From Acidobacteriota bacterium (lineage in GTDB: Bacteria > Acidobacteriota > Terriglobia > Terriglobales > Acidobacteriaceae): 64,000 nt of DNA. This document shows, in pieces, positions 32,249-40,737 of the stretch. How positions within the stretch are numbered: position 1 is the stretch's first letter; each line of letters begins with the position of its first letter. The notes under the pieces are model-generated. The model saw only the letters and a program-made list of their open reading frames with translations, was not told the DNA's origin and made no database searches. The DNA lies in assembly GCA_021792135.1 (NCBI GenBank), contig JAJYVF010000021.1, positions 1 through 64,000 on the forward strand, given 5' to 3'. Both the position numbers and the translations under genes were made by a program.

Positions 32249-34198
32249 GTGCGGGGATTTCTGCCTATGCTTCGTTGTCTGCATCGTTCTGCTGCCATTG
32301 CTGCCTGCTGCGCCGCCGCCGCGGCGTGCGCACAAAACTCCGCCGGCCCGGAGCCGGTGCCCATGCCGCCTCCCATCGCCGCGCCCGCCGATACGCCCTG
32401 GCCGGGCACGATCTCGCTGACGGTGAACCTCACCAATACGACCGACCGCGTGGCCGCGGTACACGAAACCATTCCCGTGGGTCCGGGCGAGGTGACGCTG
32501 CTCTATCCGGAGTGGATTCCGGGGGAGCATGCGCCGGAGGGACCGATTGAGAATGTGGCCGGGCTGGTCGTGACGGGGAACGGGAAGCGCATTGCGTGGG
32601 TGCGGGACCGCGTGAACATGTATGCCTTCCACGTTCTGGTGCCGCCGGGGACGAGCGCGCTTAACGTGGACTTCGACTATCTCTCGCCCACTCGCCGGCA
32701 GAATGGCCGCATCGAAATCTCCTCCAGTCTTGCCGATCTTGCCTGGAATACGGTGCTACTCTATCCCGCCGGCCACTTCTCCCGCGATATCCGCTTTGCT
32801 CCCGGCATTGTGCTGCCGCAGGGCTGGAAATACGCCACGGCGCTTGAGACGGCCTCGCAGGAGGGAGACACGGTCCACTTCAGGGAGACGACGCTGAACG
32901 CCCTGGTCGATTCGCCGCTCTACGCGGGCGCGAACTACAAACGCGTGGACCTCTCGACCGGCCCGGATAATCGTGTCTATCTGGATGTCTTTGGCGACGA
33001 GCCGAAGGACCTTGATATCACTCCGGACGAGCTGCAGGTTCATAGGAACCTCGCCATCCAGGCGCAGAAGCTCTTCGCTTCGCACCACTACAGCCACTAC
33101 GATTTTCTCTTTGCCGTGACCGATGTGGTGGGTGGGCAGGGGCTCGAGCACCACCAGTCGAGCGAGGACGCGACCCGCGCCAACTACTTCACCGACTGGG
33201 CCGCGGGCGTGCGCGGGCGCGACCTGCTGGCGCATGAATACACGCACTCCTGGAACGGGAAGTTCCGCCGCCCCGCCGACCTGTGGACTCCGAACTTCAA
33301 TGTGCCAATGCGCGACGATCTGCTGTGGGTGTACGAAGGGTTGACGCAGTACTGGGGTTACGTGCTGACGGCGCGGGCGGGCATGCGTACGCCGGAGCAG
33401 ACCCGCGACCTGATGGCGGGGATCGCGGCGAATTTCGAGGCCAGCCCGGGCCGCAAATGGCGCCCGCTGGTGGATACGACCAACGAGGAGATTCTGTCGG
33501 AGCGGCGCCCGGTGAGCTGGGTGAGCTTTCAGCGCTCCGAGGACTACTACATGGAGGGGTTGCTGATCTGGCTCGATGCCGACACGAAAATTCGCGAGCT
33601 GACCAACGGCAGAAAGTCGCTCGATGACTTCGCGAAGCTCTTCTACGGCATCGACAACGGCAGTTTTGTCACCCACACCTACGCGTTCCGGGATGTGGTG
33701 AACGTGCTGAACCAGGTCCAGCCCTATGACTGGACGAGCTTCCTCCGGAGCCGCGTGTACGAACTGCATCCGCAGGTGCCCGAGGAGGGCTTTACGCAGG
33801 GGGGCTACCGTCTGGTGTACAACGACACCCCGCCCGCCTGGCAGAAACAGGCGGCGATCGGCCGCTACGGCGTGAGCTTTTCCACGTCCATCGGCTTCAG
33901 CGTGGTGAACAACGGAACGGTCAGCAGTGTCTGGTGGGCCAGCGCGGGGTTCAGGGCGGGCGTCACGCCGGGTATGCAGTTGATTGCCGTTAACGGCCAG
34001 GCGTACACGGAGCAGGACCTCCGCGATGCGATCCTGAGCGCGGAGAAGGGTACGGAGCCGATCCACCTGGTGATGAAGCGCGGCGACCGCGTCGTGAACA
34101 TCGACGTTGATTACCACGGCGGGCTGCGGTATCCGCATCTGGAGCGGGTGGAAGGCACGCCGGACCGGCTGGATCAGATCCTCGCTCCGGTGCAGTAG
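32249..34198 (+). CDS. M61 family exported metallopeptidase with PDZ domain
   Basis: About 649 residues from GTG 32249; ATG 32267 is equally plausible and better spaced from GGGGA. The signal peptide (SAAIAACCAAAAACAQ) might be a lipoprotein signal, although the lipobox is imperfect. The N-terminal beta domain is followed by the gluzincin active site LLAHEYTHSWNGKFRRP (first zinc His at residue 329) and WVYEGLTQYWG (zinc Glu). A C-terminal PDZ domain is at about residues 540-620 (VVNNGTVSSVWWASAGFRAGVTPGMQLIAVNGQ). M61 glycyl aminopeptidases remove N-terminal Gly or Ala; specificity here is inferred. Confidence 0.92.
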   Translation: MRGFLPMLRCLHRSAAIAACCAAAAACAQNSAGPEPVPMPPPIAAPADTPWPGTISLTVNLTNTTDRVAAVHETIPVGPGEVTLLYPEWIPGEHAPEGPIENVAGLVVTGNGKRIAWVRDRVNMYAFHVLVPPGTSALNVDFDYLSPTRRQNGRIEISSSLADLAWNTVLLYPAGHFSRDIRFAPGIVLPQGWKYATALETASQEGDTVHFRETTLNALVDSPLYAGANYKRVDLSTGPDNRVYLDVFGDEPKDLDITPDELQVHRNLAIQAQKLFASHHYSHYDFLFAVTDVVGGQGLEHHQSSEDATRANYFTDWAAGVRGRDLLAHEYTHSWNGKFRRPADLWTPNFNVPMRDDLLWVYEGLTQYWGYVLTARAGMRTPEQTRDLMAGIAANFEASPGRKWRPLVDTTNEEILSERRPVSWVSFQRSEDYYMEGLLIWLDADTKIRELTNGRKSLDDFAKLFYGIDNGSFVTHTYAFRDVVNVLNQVQPYDWTSFLRSRVYELHPQVPEEGFTQGGYRLVYNDTPPAWQKQAAIGRYGVSFSTSIGFSVVNNGTVSSVWWASAGFRAGVTPGMQLIAVNGQAYTEQDLRDAILSAEKGTEPIHLVMKRGDRVVNIDVDYHGGLRYPHLERVEGTPDRLDQILAPVQ

Positions 34199-34205
34199 GC
34201 CCTGC

Positions 34206-34245
34206 GGCTCCGTTTCGGCGCAAGGAAGCTGCGAGTAACGGAGCC
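34206..34245. terminator. Inverted repeat between convergent M61 and aroA genes
   Basis: GGCTCCGTT and AACGGAGCC are exact nine-base inverted arms separated by 22 bases, in the 73-base convergent gap. Suggests a bidirectional transcript end. No strong T-tract. Confidence 0.4.
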
Positions 34246-34271
34246 CGGGATGGCGAGGTGAGAGGCTTCGC

Positions 34272-35573
34272 CTATCGAACCGCCACCCGATCCAGCAACT
34301 CAAAGAACTCGGGAAAGGAAATCGCCGCTGATTCGGCGCCGCGGATGAGCGTTCCTCCCTGGGCGCGCAGGCCCGCGACGGCAAAGGCCATCGCGATGCG
34401 GTGATCTCCGCCGGAATCGATCTCGGCGCCGTACAGCGTCTGGCCGCCGGGCACATCGAGGCCGTCCTCGAACTCATCCACTTCCGCGCCCATCGCGCGC
34501 AGATTCCGGGAGACCAGCGCGATGCGATCCGACTCCTTGACGCGCAGTTCCCGGGCATCGCGAATGCGAATGCCGTTCTGGGTATACGGTCCGATGGCCG
34601 CCAGCACGGGCAGCTCGTCGATGAGCTGCGCCGCCAGCGCGCCGGAGACGGTCGTGCCGGTAAGCCCCTTCGGTGGCGCATTCACCTGCACCGTGCCCAC
34701 CAGTTCGCCGTTCTTCTCCTCGAGATTCAGCACGCCGATATGCGCGCCCAGCGCCGTGAGCACGTCGAGCAGAGTGGCACGCGTGGGGTTCAGTCCCAGC
34801 GCATCGAAGATAAGATTCGAGCCTGGAAACAGCGCGGCAGCACAGAGAAAGAAGGCAGCCGAGGAGATGTCTCCGGGGACTGCGCCGTCGATGGCGGTGA
34901 GAAGCTGGCCGCCGGCGATGGAGACGGAATCAAGCGACCGGTCTACCTTTGCGCCGAAGGCCCGCAGCGCCAGCTCGCCGTGATCGCGCGTGCGCACGGC
35001 TTCATGGACCGTGGTCGTGCCGTCCGCCTGCAGTCCCGCGAAGAGCAGCGCTGTTTTTACCTGCGCACTGGGGATCGGCGCGATGTAGTCGATTCCGGTC
35101 AGACGACCGCCATGAATGGTGACCGGCGCATGTCCCTCGGTCAGTTCCACACGCGCGCCCATCTGCGCCAGTGGCTTGCGGATGCGTTCCATTGGCCGGC
35201 GGCTGAGGGACGCATCGCCGACCAGGGTAAAGCTTCCCGGCTGTGCTGCCAGCAGTCCCGAGAGCATGCGCATGGTCGAGCCGGAGTTGCCGCAGTCCAG
35301 CGCCGAGGCCGGCGGGGTGAGAGCGCCCCCGGTGCCGACGATCTCGACCGTCCCGTCATCTTTGCGTGTGACCCGCGCGCCAAGCGCACTGACGCAGGCA
35401 AGGCTCGAAGTGCAGTCCGCGCCCGTCGAGAAATTCTCGAATTTCGAGGTGCCGCTTGCCAGGCCTCCCAGCAAAGCGTAACGGTGGGAGATACTTTTGT
35501 CGCCCGGCAGGCGAAGACTGCCTTCAATATTGCGGGCGGGCGCGATGAGACGTTCGGTGGCTGCGGCCTGCAA
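34272..35573 (-). CDS. aroA: 3-phosphoshikimate 1-carboxyvinyltransferase (EPSP synthase)
   Basis: This 433-residue shikimate-pathway enzyme joins phosphoenolpyruvate to shikimate 3-phosphate. Motifs are LPGDKSISHRYALLG (PEP/S3P binding), DCGNSGSTMRMLSGLLA (signature 1), SLSRRPMERI, PIPSAQVKTALLFAGL, GDISSAAFFLCAAALFPGS, DELPVLA and LRVKESDRIALVSRNLRAMG (signature 2). The start is a TTG with GGAG six bases upstream. It stands alone, convergent to M61 and divergent from the SprT-like gene. Confidence 0.96.
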   Translation of the reverse strand: MQAAATERLIAPARNIEGSLRLPGDKSISHRYALLGGLASGTSKFENFSTGADCTSSLACVSALGARVTRKDDGTVEIVGTGGALTPPASALDCGNSGSTMRMLSGLLAAQPGSFTLVGDASLSRRPMERIRKPLAQMGARVELTEGHAPVTIHGGRLTGIDYIAPIPSAQVKTALLFAGLQADGTTTVHEAVRTRDHGELALRAFGAKVDRSLDSVSIAGGQLLTAIDGAVPGDISSAAFFLCAAALFPGSNLIFDALGLNPTRATLLDVLTALGAHIGVLNLEEKNGELVGTVQVNAPPKGLTGTTVSGALAAQLIDELPVLAAIGPYTQNGIRIRDARELRVKESDRIALVSRNLRAMGAEVDEFEDGLDVPGGQTLYGAEIDSGGDHRIAMAFAVAGLRAQGGTLIRGAESAAISFPEFFELLDRVAVR

Positions 35574-35813
35574 GAGGTTCTCCGATCATTGAGATATTTC
35601 TATGGTAACGGAGGGCACCGCCGCACCACCCGGGAGCATTTCCGGTAATGCGTCGGCCCACGCCAGAGTGCGCACTGGGGCGCGCATCTTGATTTTCACT
35701 TTCCTGCTGTGCGACTCTCGAATCGAGTGAACCCGCAGCTATCGCGTTTTCTGAATCCGTGTATCTCGAATCAGTCCACCTCAACGCCGCCGCGACCAGC
35801 AGGGAGCGAAGGC

Positions 35814-36530
35814 ATGGAGCAAATCTCAAAGGGACACAGTCATTCAGAAAACGCTGTCGCCACTCTGTTCGCCGAGGAGTACCGTGCCCTGCGACCCCGT
35901 GCGCCGATTCCTCCGATTGAAGTTCGCTTTCGCCGGTTCACCTCGCTGAATACCACGATTCGCCTGCGTGAGGGACATATCCGCGCCAGCCTCTCCGATC
36001 TGCTTGAGGGCGCGCCCGAAGCTGTTCTGCGGGCGATCGCGCACATCCTCCTGGCGAAGCTCTACCGCAAACCGATTGACGCGAACCATGCCCGCCGCTA
36101 TCGGCGCTACACGGCCAGCGAGCCCGTGGTGCGCCAGAGCGAGCGCATCCGCCAAACCCGCGGACGTAAGCGGATCCTTTCGGCGCGCGGCCAGCACTAC
36201 GATCTCGATGAAGTCTTTGAATCGCTGAACCGGCGATTCTTTCACGGACTGATGGGGCGGCCCCAGCTCACCTGGAGCGAAACCACCGCGCGCCGCCTGC
36301 TCGGCCACTACGATCCGGCGCACAACACCATCATGGTCAGCCGTGTCTTCGACCGCAAAGACACGCCGCGCTACGCCATCGAATACCTGATGTACCACGA
36401 GATGCTGCATCTGCGGCATCCCGTGCGCCAGAAGAATGGGCGGCGGTGCGTGCACTCCCGCGATTTTCAGGAGGATGAGAAGCTGTTTCCCGAGATCGAG
36501 CGTGCCAAGGCCTATCTGAAAACCCTGTGA
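35814..36530 (+). CDS. SprT-like zinc metallopeptidase domain protein
   Basis: About 238 residues from the ATG at 35814; an earlier in-frame Met at 35709 only adds a non-conserved stretch. YHEMLHLRHP at residues 194-203 carries the HExxH zinc motif (His195, Glu196, His199), and VHSRDFQEDEKLFPEIERA follows, as in SprT-like/M48-like proteins. An N-terminal Arg-rich helical domain (residues 20-120) may bind nucleic acid. The SprT family includes the DNA-protein crosslink proteases SPRTN/Wss1, but most bacterial members are untested. No signal peptide, so cytoplasmic. Confidence 0.78.
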   Translation: MEQISKGHSHSENAVATLFAEEYRALRPRAPIPPIEVRFRRFTSLNTTIRLREGHIRASLSDLLEGAPEAVLRAIAHILLAKLYRKPIDANHARRYRRYTASEPVVRQSERIRQTRGRKRILSARGQHYDLDEVFESLNRRFFHGLMGRPQLTWSETTARRLLGHYDPAHNTIMVSRVFDRKDTPRYAIEYLMYHEMLHLRHPVRQKNGRRCVHSRDFQEDEKLFPEIERAKAYLKTL

Positions 36531-36591
36531 GGCGTGGCAACCCCGCGGGCTCTCCGGCTCACAGCGCGGCGGCGCCGTATTCGCTGAATTG

Positions 36592-37206
36592 CTATTGGGC
36601 TTTCTGCAGCAGACGGGCGCGGACGAACTCGACCAGATCATCGTTTACAGAATGCGGCGGCTCGAAGGGCAAGAGTGGCCGGTCGTGTCGCAGCGACTCC
36701 TGAATGCCGGGCGGCAGGGTGGAAGGCCGCAGGCCGCCCAGGCAGAGGACGGCGTCGGCACGCCGGAGGAACCTCTGCGCGGAGGCCTTGAAATCCGCAG
36801 TGGCCGGATTGAGAACGGTGATGTAGAGGTCCGGCTCAAGAAATTCCAGGATGCTGTTCGATTCCAGGATGGCATTCTCCGACCTGGCGATTTCCTCAGC
36901 TATGCGCGGCATCGCTTCGGCCAGCATCCCGATGCGCGTTCGCACCCAGATGGAGCGGACCGCGCCGGCCGCGAGGAAGCGGGAAGTATCGGTGCCGCTC
37001 CCCGGGTCGCGCTCGGCGCTGACCGAGACACAGGAATCGGCCGTCTGGCACTGGCAGGGATGGCCGTCGGCGGTGCAGAAGCCGTGACCGTACTGCGTGA
37101 TCTTGAAGGCGGTCCAGCGAATCTCCGGCAGTCGCGCGATGAGGCCGGCGACGACCGAGGTTTTGCCGATATTCCGTGCCTGCCCACCGACCACGACGAT
37201 TGCCAC
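36592..37206 (-). CDS. P-loop NTPase with four-Cys insertion
   Basis: A 204-residue cytoplasmic protein. AIVVVGGQARNIGKTSVVAGLI is a phosphate-binding loop of the MobB/BioD-like SIMIBI type. Gln9 stands where the first Gly of GxxxxGKT is expected. Directly after the next strand come Cys44, Cys51, Cys53 and Cys59 in FCTADGHPCQCQTADSCV, which could hold zinc or an Fe-S cluster. The C-terminal ITVLNPATADFK and LCLGGLRPSTLP resemble Walker-B-side strands. Partner and reaction unknown. The GTG start shares a base with the lpxD stop (TAGTG), so translation is coupled to lpxD. Confidence 0.7.
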   Translation of the reverse strand: MAIVVVGGQARNIGKTSVVAGLIARLPEIRWTAFKITQYGHGFCTADGHPCQCQTADSCVSVSAERDPGSGTDTSRFLAAGAVRSIWVRTRIGMLAEAMPRIAEEIARSENAILESNSILEFLEPDLYITVLNPATADFKASAQRFLRRADAVLCLGGLRPSTLPPGIQESLRHDRPLLPFEPPHSVNDDLVEFVRARLLQKAQ

Positions 37207-38213
37207 TACGAATCCCCCTGCTTATCCGATGCGCGGGCGAGGCGCGCGAGTGCCGCCAGTTCCTTCAGGTACTGGCGCAGCGGCCGCGCTGGCCGGCCCC
37301 AGAAGACAACGCCGGCCCCGCGGACTTTCTTGTGCGTGAGCACACCCGAGCCGGAGCCGAGGATGACCTGTTCGCCGACGCTGGCATGATCGCCGATACC
37401 AACCTGGCCGCCGACCACCGCGTTCGCGCCGATGGAGCTCGAGCCGGAGACGCCGGTCTGCGCCGCGATGACCACGTCGCGGCCCACGCGGACATTGTGG
37501 CCGAGATGGACGAGGTTGTCGATCTTGACCCCGCGCTCGATGCGCGTTTCTTCGAGGGCGCCGCGGTCGATGGTGGTGTTCGCGCCGATCTCGACGTCGT
37601 CCTCAATCACCAGCCGCCCCTGCTGCGGGAACTGGAGATACTCGCCGGTCTCCGCATTGCGCACGTAGCCGAAGCCGTCGGAGCCGAGCACGCCTCCGGC
37701 ATGGACGACCACGTTGTTGCCCAGTTCTGTGCCGGGATAGAGCACCACGCGCGGATAGATGCGGCAGCGCTCGCCGAGTTTCGCGCCAGCGCCGATTACC
37801 GCGCCGGCGCCGATGCGGGTACCGGCGCCGATCTGCGCCTGCGCTTCGATGACGGCACAGGCAGCAACCGAAACGCGTTCCCCCAGGATGGCGGAAGGAT
37901 CGATGACTGCGGTGGGATGAACGCTGGTGTCAGGCTCGGTGCTTCGCAGCAGGCGAGCTGCCTGCGCGAAGAGGAGGCGAGGCTGAAGGCCGAGCAGCAG
38001 CGGCTTTTCCGCACCTGATGGCACGAATTTCGGGGAGGCGATTACGGCGGCGGCGTCTGAGGCCAGAGTGGTGGCGAGCGTCTGAGGGTCCTCTGCGAAA
38101 ACCAAGGTGTCGCCGGTGGCGTTCCTGGCGCTGGAGACGGCTGCGATTTCGATCTCTGCTTCGGGAGGACGCAACTCCGCCCCCAGAGCCTTTGCTAAAT
38201 CCGACAATCTCAT
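37206..38213 (-). CDS. lpxD: UDP-3-O-(3-hydroxyacyl)glucosamine N-acyltransferase
   Basis: About 335 residues from the ATG at 38213; other Met codons up to 38258 are possible. LpxD adds the N-linked hydroxyacyl chain in lipid A synthesis. The N-terminal uridine-binding domain (MRLSDLAKALG, then SSARNATGDTLVF) precedes a left-handed beta helix of hexapeptide repeats (IGAGTRIGAGAVIGAGAKLG). GSDGFGYV and IDNLVHLGHNVRVG carry the catalytic His region, and a C-terminal helix (RQYLKELAAL) follows. No lpxA, lpxB or fabZ is adjacent, unlike the classical bam-skp-lpxD-fabZ-lpxA operon. Confidence 0.95.
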   Translation of the reverse strand: MRLSDLAKALGAELRPPEAEIEIAAVSSARNATGDTLVFAEDPQTLATTLASDAAAVIASPKFVPSGAEKPLLLGLQPRLLFAQAARLLRSTEPDTSVHPTAVIDPSAILGERVSVAACAVIEAQAQIGAGTRIGAGAVIGAGAKLGERCRIYPRVVLYPGTELGNNVVVHAGGVLGSDGFGYVRNAETGEYLQFPQQGRLVIEDDVEIGANTTIDRGALEETRIERGVKIDNLVHLGHNVRVGRDVVIAAQTGVSGSSSIGANAVVGGQVGIGDHASVGEQVILGSGSGVLTHKKVRGAGVVFWGRPARPLRQYLKELAALARLARASDKQGDS

Positions 38214-38329
38214 TGGCATCAAGGGTACAGCGGGATCGGGAGAGGCAAAAGCCGGCACCGGGCAGGCAGGGGGAAAAGCCTCCGCGAAGCGGCTTCGGCG
38301 GAGGTTTTGGAATCAGCAGGGAAGCGAGG

Positions 38330-39322
38330 CTACTTTTCGCGCGCCACCACGAATTCCGGCATCCACTGCAGGGCTCGCTTGTACTCGGAATCGGGCAGCA
38401 CGGCCAGGGCCGCCTGCGCCGCCGCCGCGAGCCGGAAGGCCGTCTGCATGGCGTAATGCACGGACTGATTACGATGGAGGATGCGCAGAATCTCGGCGGG
38501 GGAGACCTGATCGAAGTTCCGCTCGCGCAGAACTGTCTGGATGGCGGCCCGCTCGGCGGGCGTGCTGCCGTTGTTCAGAGTGTGGATGACAGCCAGGGTA
38601 GCTTTGCCTTCGCGCAAGTCGCTGGCCACCGGCTTGCCCAGCACATCCTCGCTCGCCGTCAGGTCCAGCACATCATCGACGATCTGGAAAGCCAGCCCAA
38701 GGTCGCGTCCATAGTTTCCGAGGGCATCCTCCACCTCGCGGCTGGCGCCGGCAAGCACTGCGCCCAGGCGCATCGAGACCTCAAAGAGGCAGGCAGTCTT
38801 GCGATAGATCAGGTCTTTATACTCGGGTTCGGAAATGGCGTGGCCCAGACTCTCCATCTGCAGCAGTTCGCCTTCGACCATCTGCTGGGTCAGGCCAATG
38901 AGCAGATCCAGCACGCGGAAGCTGCCCTCGCCCAGGGCCACGCGAAAGGCCTGCATATAGAGCCAGTCGCCGGCCAGCACGCATTTGCTGTTGCCCCAGG
39001 TCCGGTTGGTGGAGGGCCGCCCGCGGCGGGTATCCGCGGCATCGATGATATCGTCGTGCACCAGGGTGGCCGTGTGGACCATTTCCACGACAGCGCCGAG
39101 GCGGATCATGCTGCGCCCCGAATAGCCAAGGCTGCGCGCCGCCAGCAGCAGCAGGGAAGGGCGAATGCGCTTGCCGCCGCCTTCGCGCAGGTAATCGGAG
39201 ATTTCCGTGATGGCCTGCACGGAGGAGACCGCGTCCGCACCGAATTCGCGCTCGATGGCCGCGAGATCGTCGTGCAGCAGGTCGAAGATTTCCCTGGCCG
39301 TTGCTGTCGCCGCTGTGCTCAC
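38330..39322 (-). CDS. Long-chain polyprenyl diphosphate synthase (IspB-like)
   Basis: A 330-residue trans-prenyltransferase making the side chain of quinones. GGKRIRPSLLLLAAR, the first Asp-rich motif in TLVHDDIIDAADTRRGRPSTN, KTACLFEVSMRLGAVLAG and the second Asp-rich motif FQIVDDVLDL are all present. The residues before the first DDxxD (VVEMVHTA) are small, consistent with a long product. Octaprenyl or nonaprenyl length cannot be read. GTG start. It is in a minus-strand series with lpxD (116 bases) and yajQ-tatD-metG. Confidence 0.93.
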   Translation of the reverse strand: MSTAATATAREIFDLLHDDLAAIEREFGADAVSSVQAITEISDYLREGGGKRIRPSLLLLAARSLGYSGRSMIRLGAVVEMVHTATLVHDDIIDAADTRRGRPSTNRTWGNSKCVLAGDWLYMQAFRVALGEGSFRVLDLLIGLTQQMVEGELLQMESLGHAISEPEYKDLIYRKTACLFEVSMRLGAVLAGASREVEDALGNYGRDLGLAFQIVDDVLDLTASEDVLGKPVASDLREGKATLAVIHTLNNGSTPAERAAIQTVLRERNFDQVSPAEILRILHRNQSVHYAMQTAFRLAAAAQAALAVLPDSEYKRALQWMPEFVVAREK

Positions 39323-39359
39323 TCAAACTCCGTCGCCCGAGGCTGTTCGGGGCCTCCGC

Positions 39360-39860
39360 TCAGCTCGAGCGGTAATTCGTGAACTGCATGTCGATGCCCA
39401 GGTCGCGCCCGCGCAGCAGCGCGATGATCTCCTGCAATGCATCGCGATCCTTGCCGGAAACCCGCACGGTATCGCCCTGGATGGAAGCCTGTACCTTCTT
39501 CTTCGAGTCTTTGATGATCTTTACGATCTCTTTGGCCTTTTCGCCCGCGATACCTTGCTGCAGCGAAACCTTCTGACGCACGCTGGAGCCCGCCGCCTTC
39601 TCGATGGGGCCGAAAGTGAGGGCCTTAAGGGAAACCCCGCGCTTCACCAGCTTCTGGCGCAGAATCTCCGTCACTGCTTCCAGCTTATATTCATCCGCCG
39701 ATGCCAGTTGGATGGCATCCTCGCCCTCCAGCCTGATTTCGGATTTTGAGTCTTTCAGATCGAAGCGGGTACGCACCTCTTTCGTCGCCTGATCGATGGC
39801 GTTGCGCACTTCCTGAATATCAACCTTGCTGACAATATCGAAGGAATTCTCCGCTGCCAT
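39360..39860 (-). CDS. YajQ family nucleotide-binding protein
   Basis: This 166-residue cytoplasmic protein contains two ferredoxin-like domains with NSFDIVSKVD at the start, KEVRTRFDLKDSKSEI, FGPIEKAAGSSVRQKVSL and DSKKKVQASIQGDTVRVSGKDRDALQ. Members bind cyclic di-GMP (Xanthomonas) or other nucleotides and RNA, and act as regulators. Length and motifs match the family. It starts 33 bases downstream of tatD and precedes the polyprenyl synthase. Confidence 0.94.
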   Translation of the reverse strand: MAAENSFDIVSKVDIQEVRNAIDQATKEVRTRFDLKDSKSEIRLEGEDAIQLASADEYKLEAVTEILRQKLVKRGVSLKALTFGPIEKAAGSSVRQKVSLQQGIAGEKAKEIVKIIKDSKKKVQASIQGDTVRVSGKDRDALQEIIALLRGRDLGIDMQFTNYRSS

Positions 39861-39893
39861 GTCGGGCGCCTCTGTCTCCTCTTAGATTATCCG

Positions 39894-40733
39894 CTACGGG
39901 TCCAAATCGTGGGTTGCGGCGGCGGTTGGCAGCCGAAACAGCAAACCGAAGTTTGCCGTGGTGCGCGCCTGGACCTCCCGCGGTTCGATGCCGCGAACCT
40001 CGGCAATTGTAGCGGCAACTTCCTTCACCCAGGCTGGCTCATTGCGCTTGCCGCGGTTCGGCATGGGGGCCAGAAAAGGCGCGTCCGTCTCAATCAGCAT
40101 GTGATCGAGCGGCACCGCCGCGGCCGCATCGCGAATGGCCTGGGCTTTGGGGAAGGTCACGTTTCCGGCAAAAGAAATCAGAAATCCCAGGTCCATGGCT
40201 GCGCGGGCGTGGCGCCATTCCCCGGTAAAGCAGTGCAGGATGCCGCCCAGGCCGGTGCGGGACCACTGGGACTGGAGCATGTCCAGGGTGTCGTCCCAGG
40301 CATCGCTGGTGGTTCCTGACGGGCGGCAGTGGATGATGATGGGCTTGCGGCGGTCGGCGGCGATCTCCATCTGCCGGGCGAATACGGATTTTTGCACCTC
40401 GCGCGGCGAGTGCTCGTAGAAGTAGTCCAGACCGATCTCACCGCAGGCCAGCACCTCGGGCTCCTGGAGCAGGGAATCCAGTTTGGCAAGAGCCGGCTCA
40501 TCGGCAAGGCGAGCCTCGTGGGGATGGATCCCGGCGCTGGCCCGGATCTTTGGAATTCCAGGACGTCCGCTATATTCGCGGCTGAGTTCGAGGGCTCGGT
40601 GCATGGTATCCGGCCCCTCGCCGATACCGATGGAGAGAATCTCGTGCACCCCCGCAGCCCAGGCCCGCTGGAGGAGGGCCTCGCGGTCCTGGTCGTAGCG
40701 GGGGCTGTCGAGATGGGCGTGGGAGTCGATCAT
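39894..40733 (-). CDS. tatD: TatD family metal-dependent hydrolase/DNase
   Basis: A 279-residue TIM-barrel nuclease-like protein. Metal ligands are visible in MIDSHAHLD (HxH), CGEIGLDYFYEHSP (Glu), IIHCR (His), ILHCFTGEW (His) and LIETDAPFLAP (Asp). TatD enzymes show 3'-5' exonuclease or D-aminoacyl-related activities in repair and quality control. The gene starts four bases after the metG stop, matching the widely conserved metG-tatD pair. Confidence 0.93.
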   Translation of the reverse strand: MIDSHAHLDSPRYDQDREALLQRAWAAGVHEILSIGIGEGPDTMHRALELSREYSGRPGIPKIRASAGIHPHEARLADEPALAKLDSLLQEPEVLACGEIGLDYFYEHSPREVQKSVFARQMEIAADRRKPIIIHCRPSGTTSDAWDDTLDMLQSQWSRTGLGGILHCFTGEWRHARAAMDLGFLISFAGNVTFPKAQAIRDAAAAVPLDHMLIETDAPFLAPMPNRGKRNEPAWVKEVAATIAEVRGIEPREVQARTTANFGLLFRLPTAAATHDLDP

Positions 40734-40737
40734 GAAG

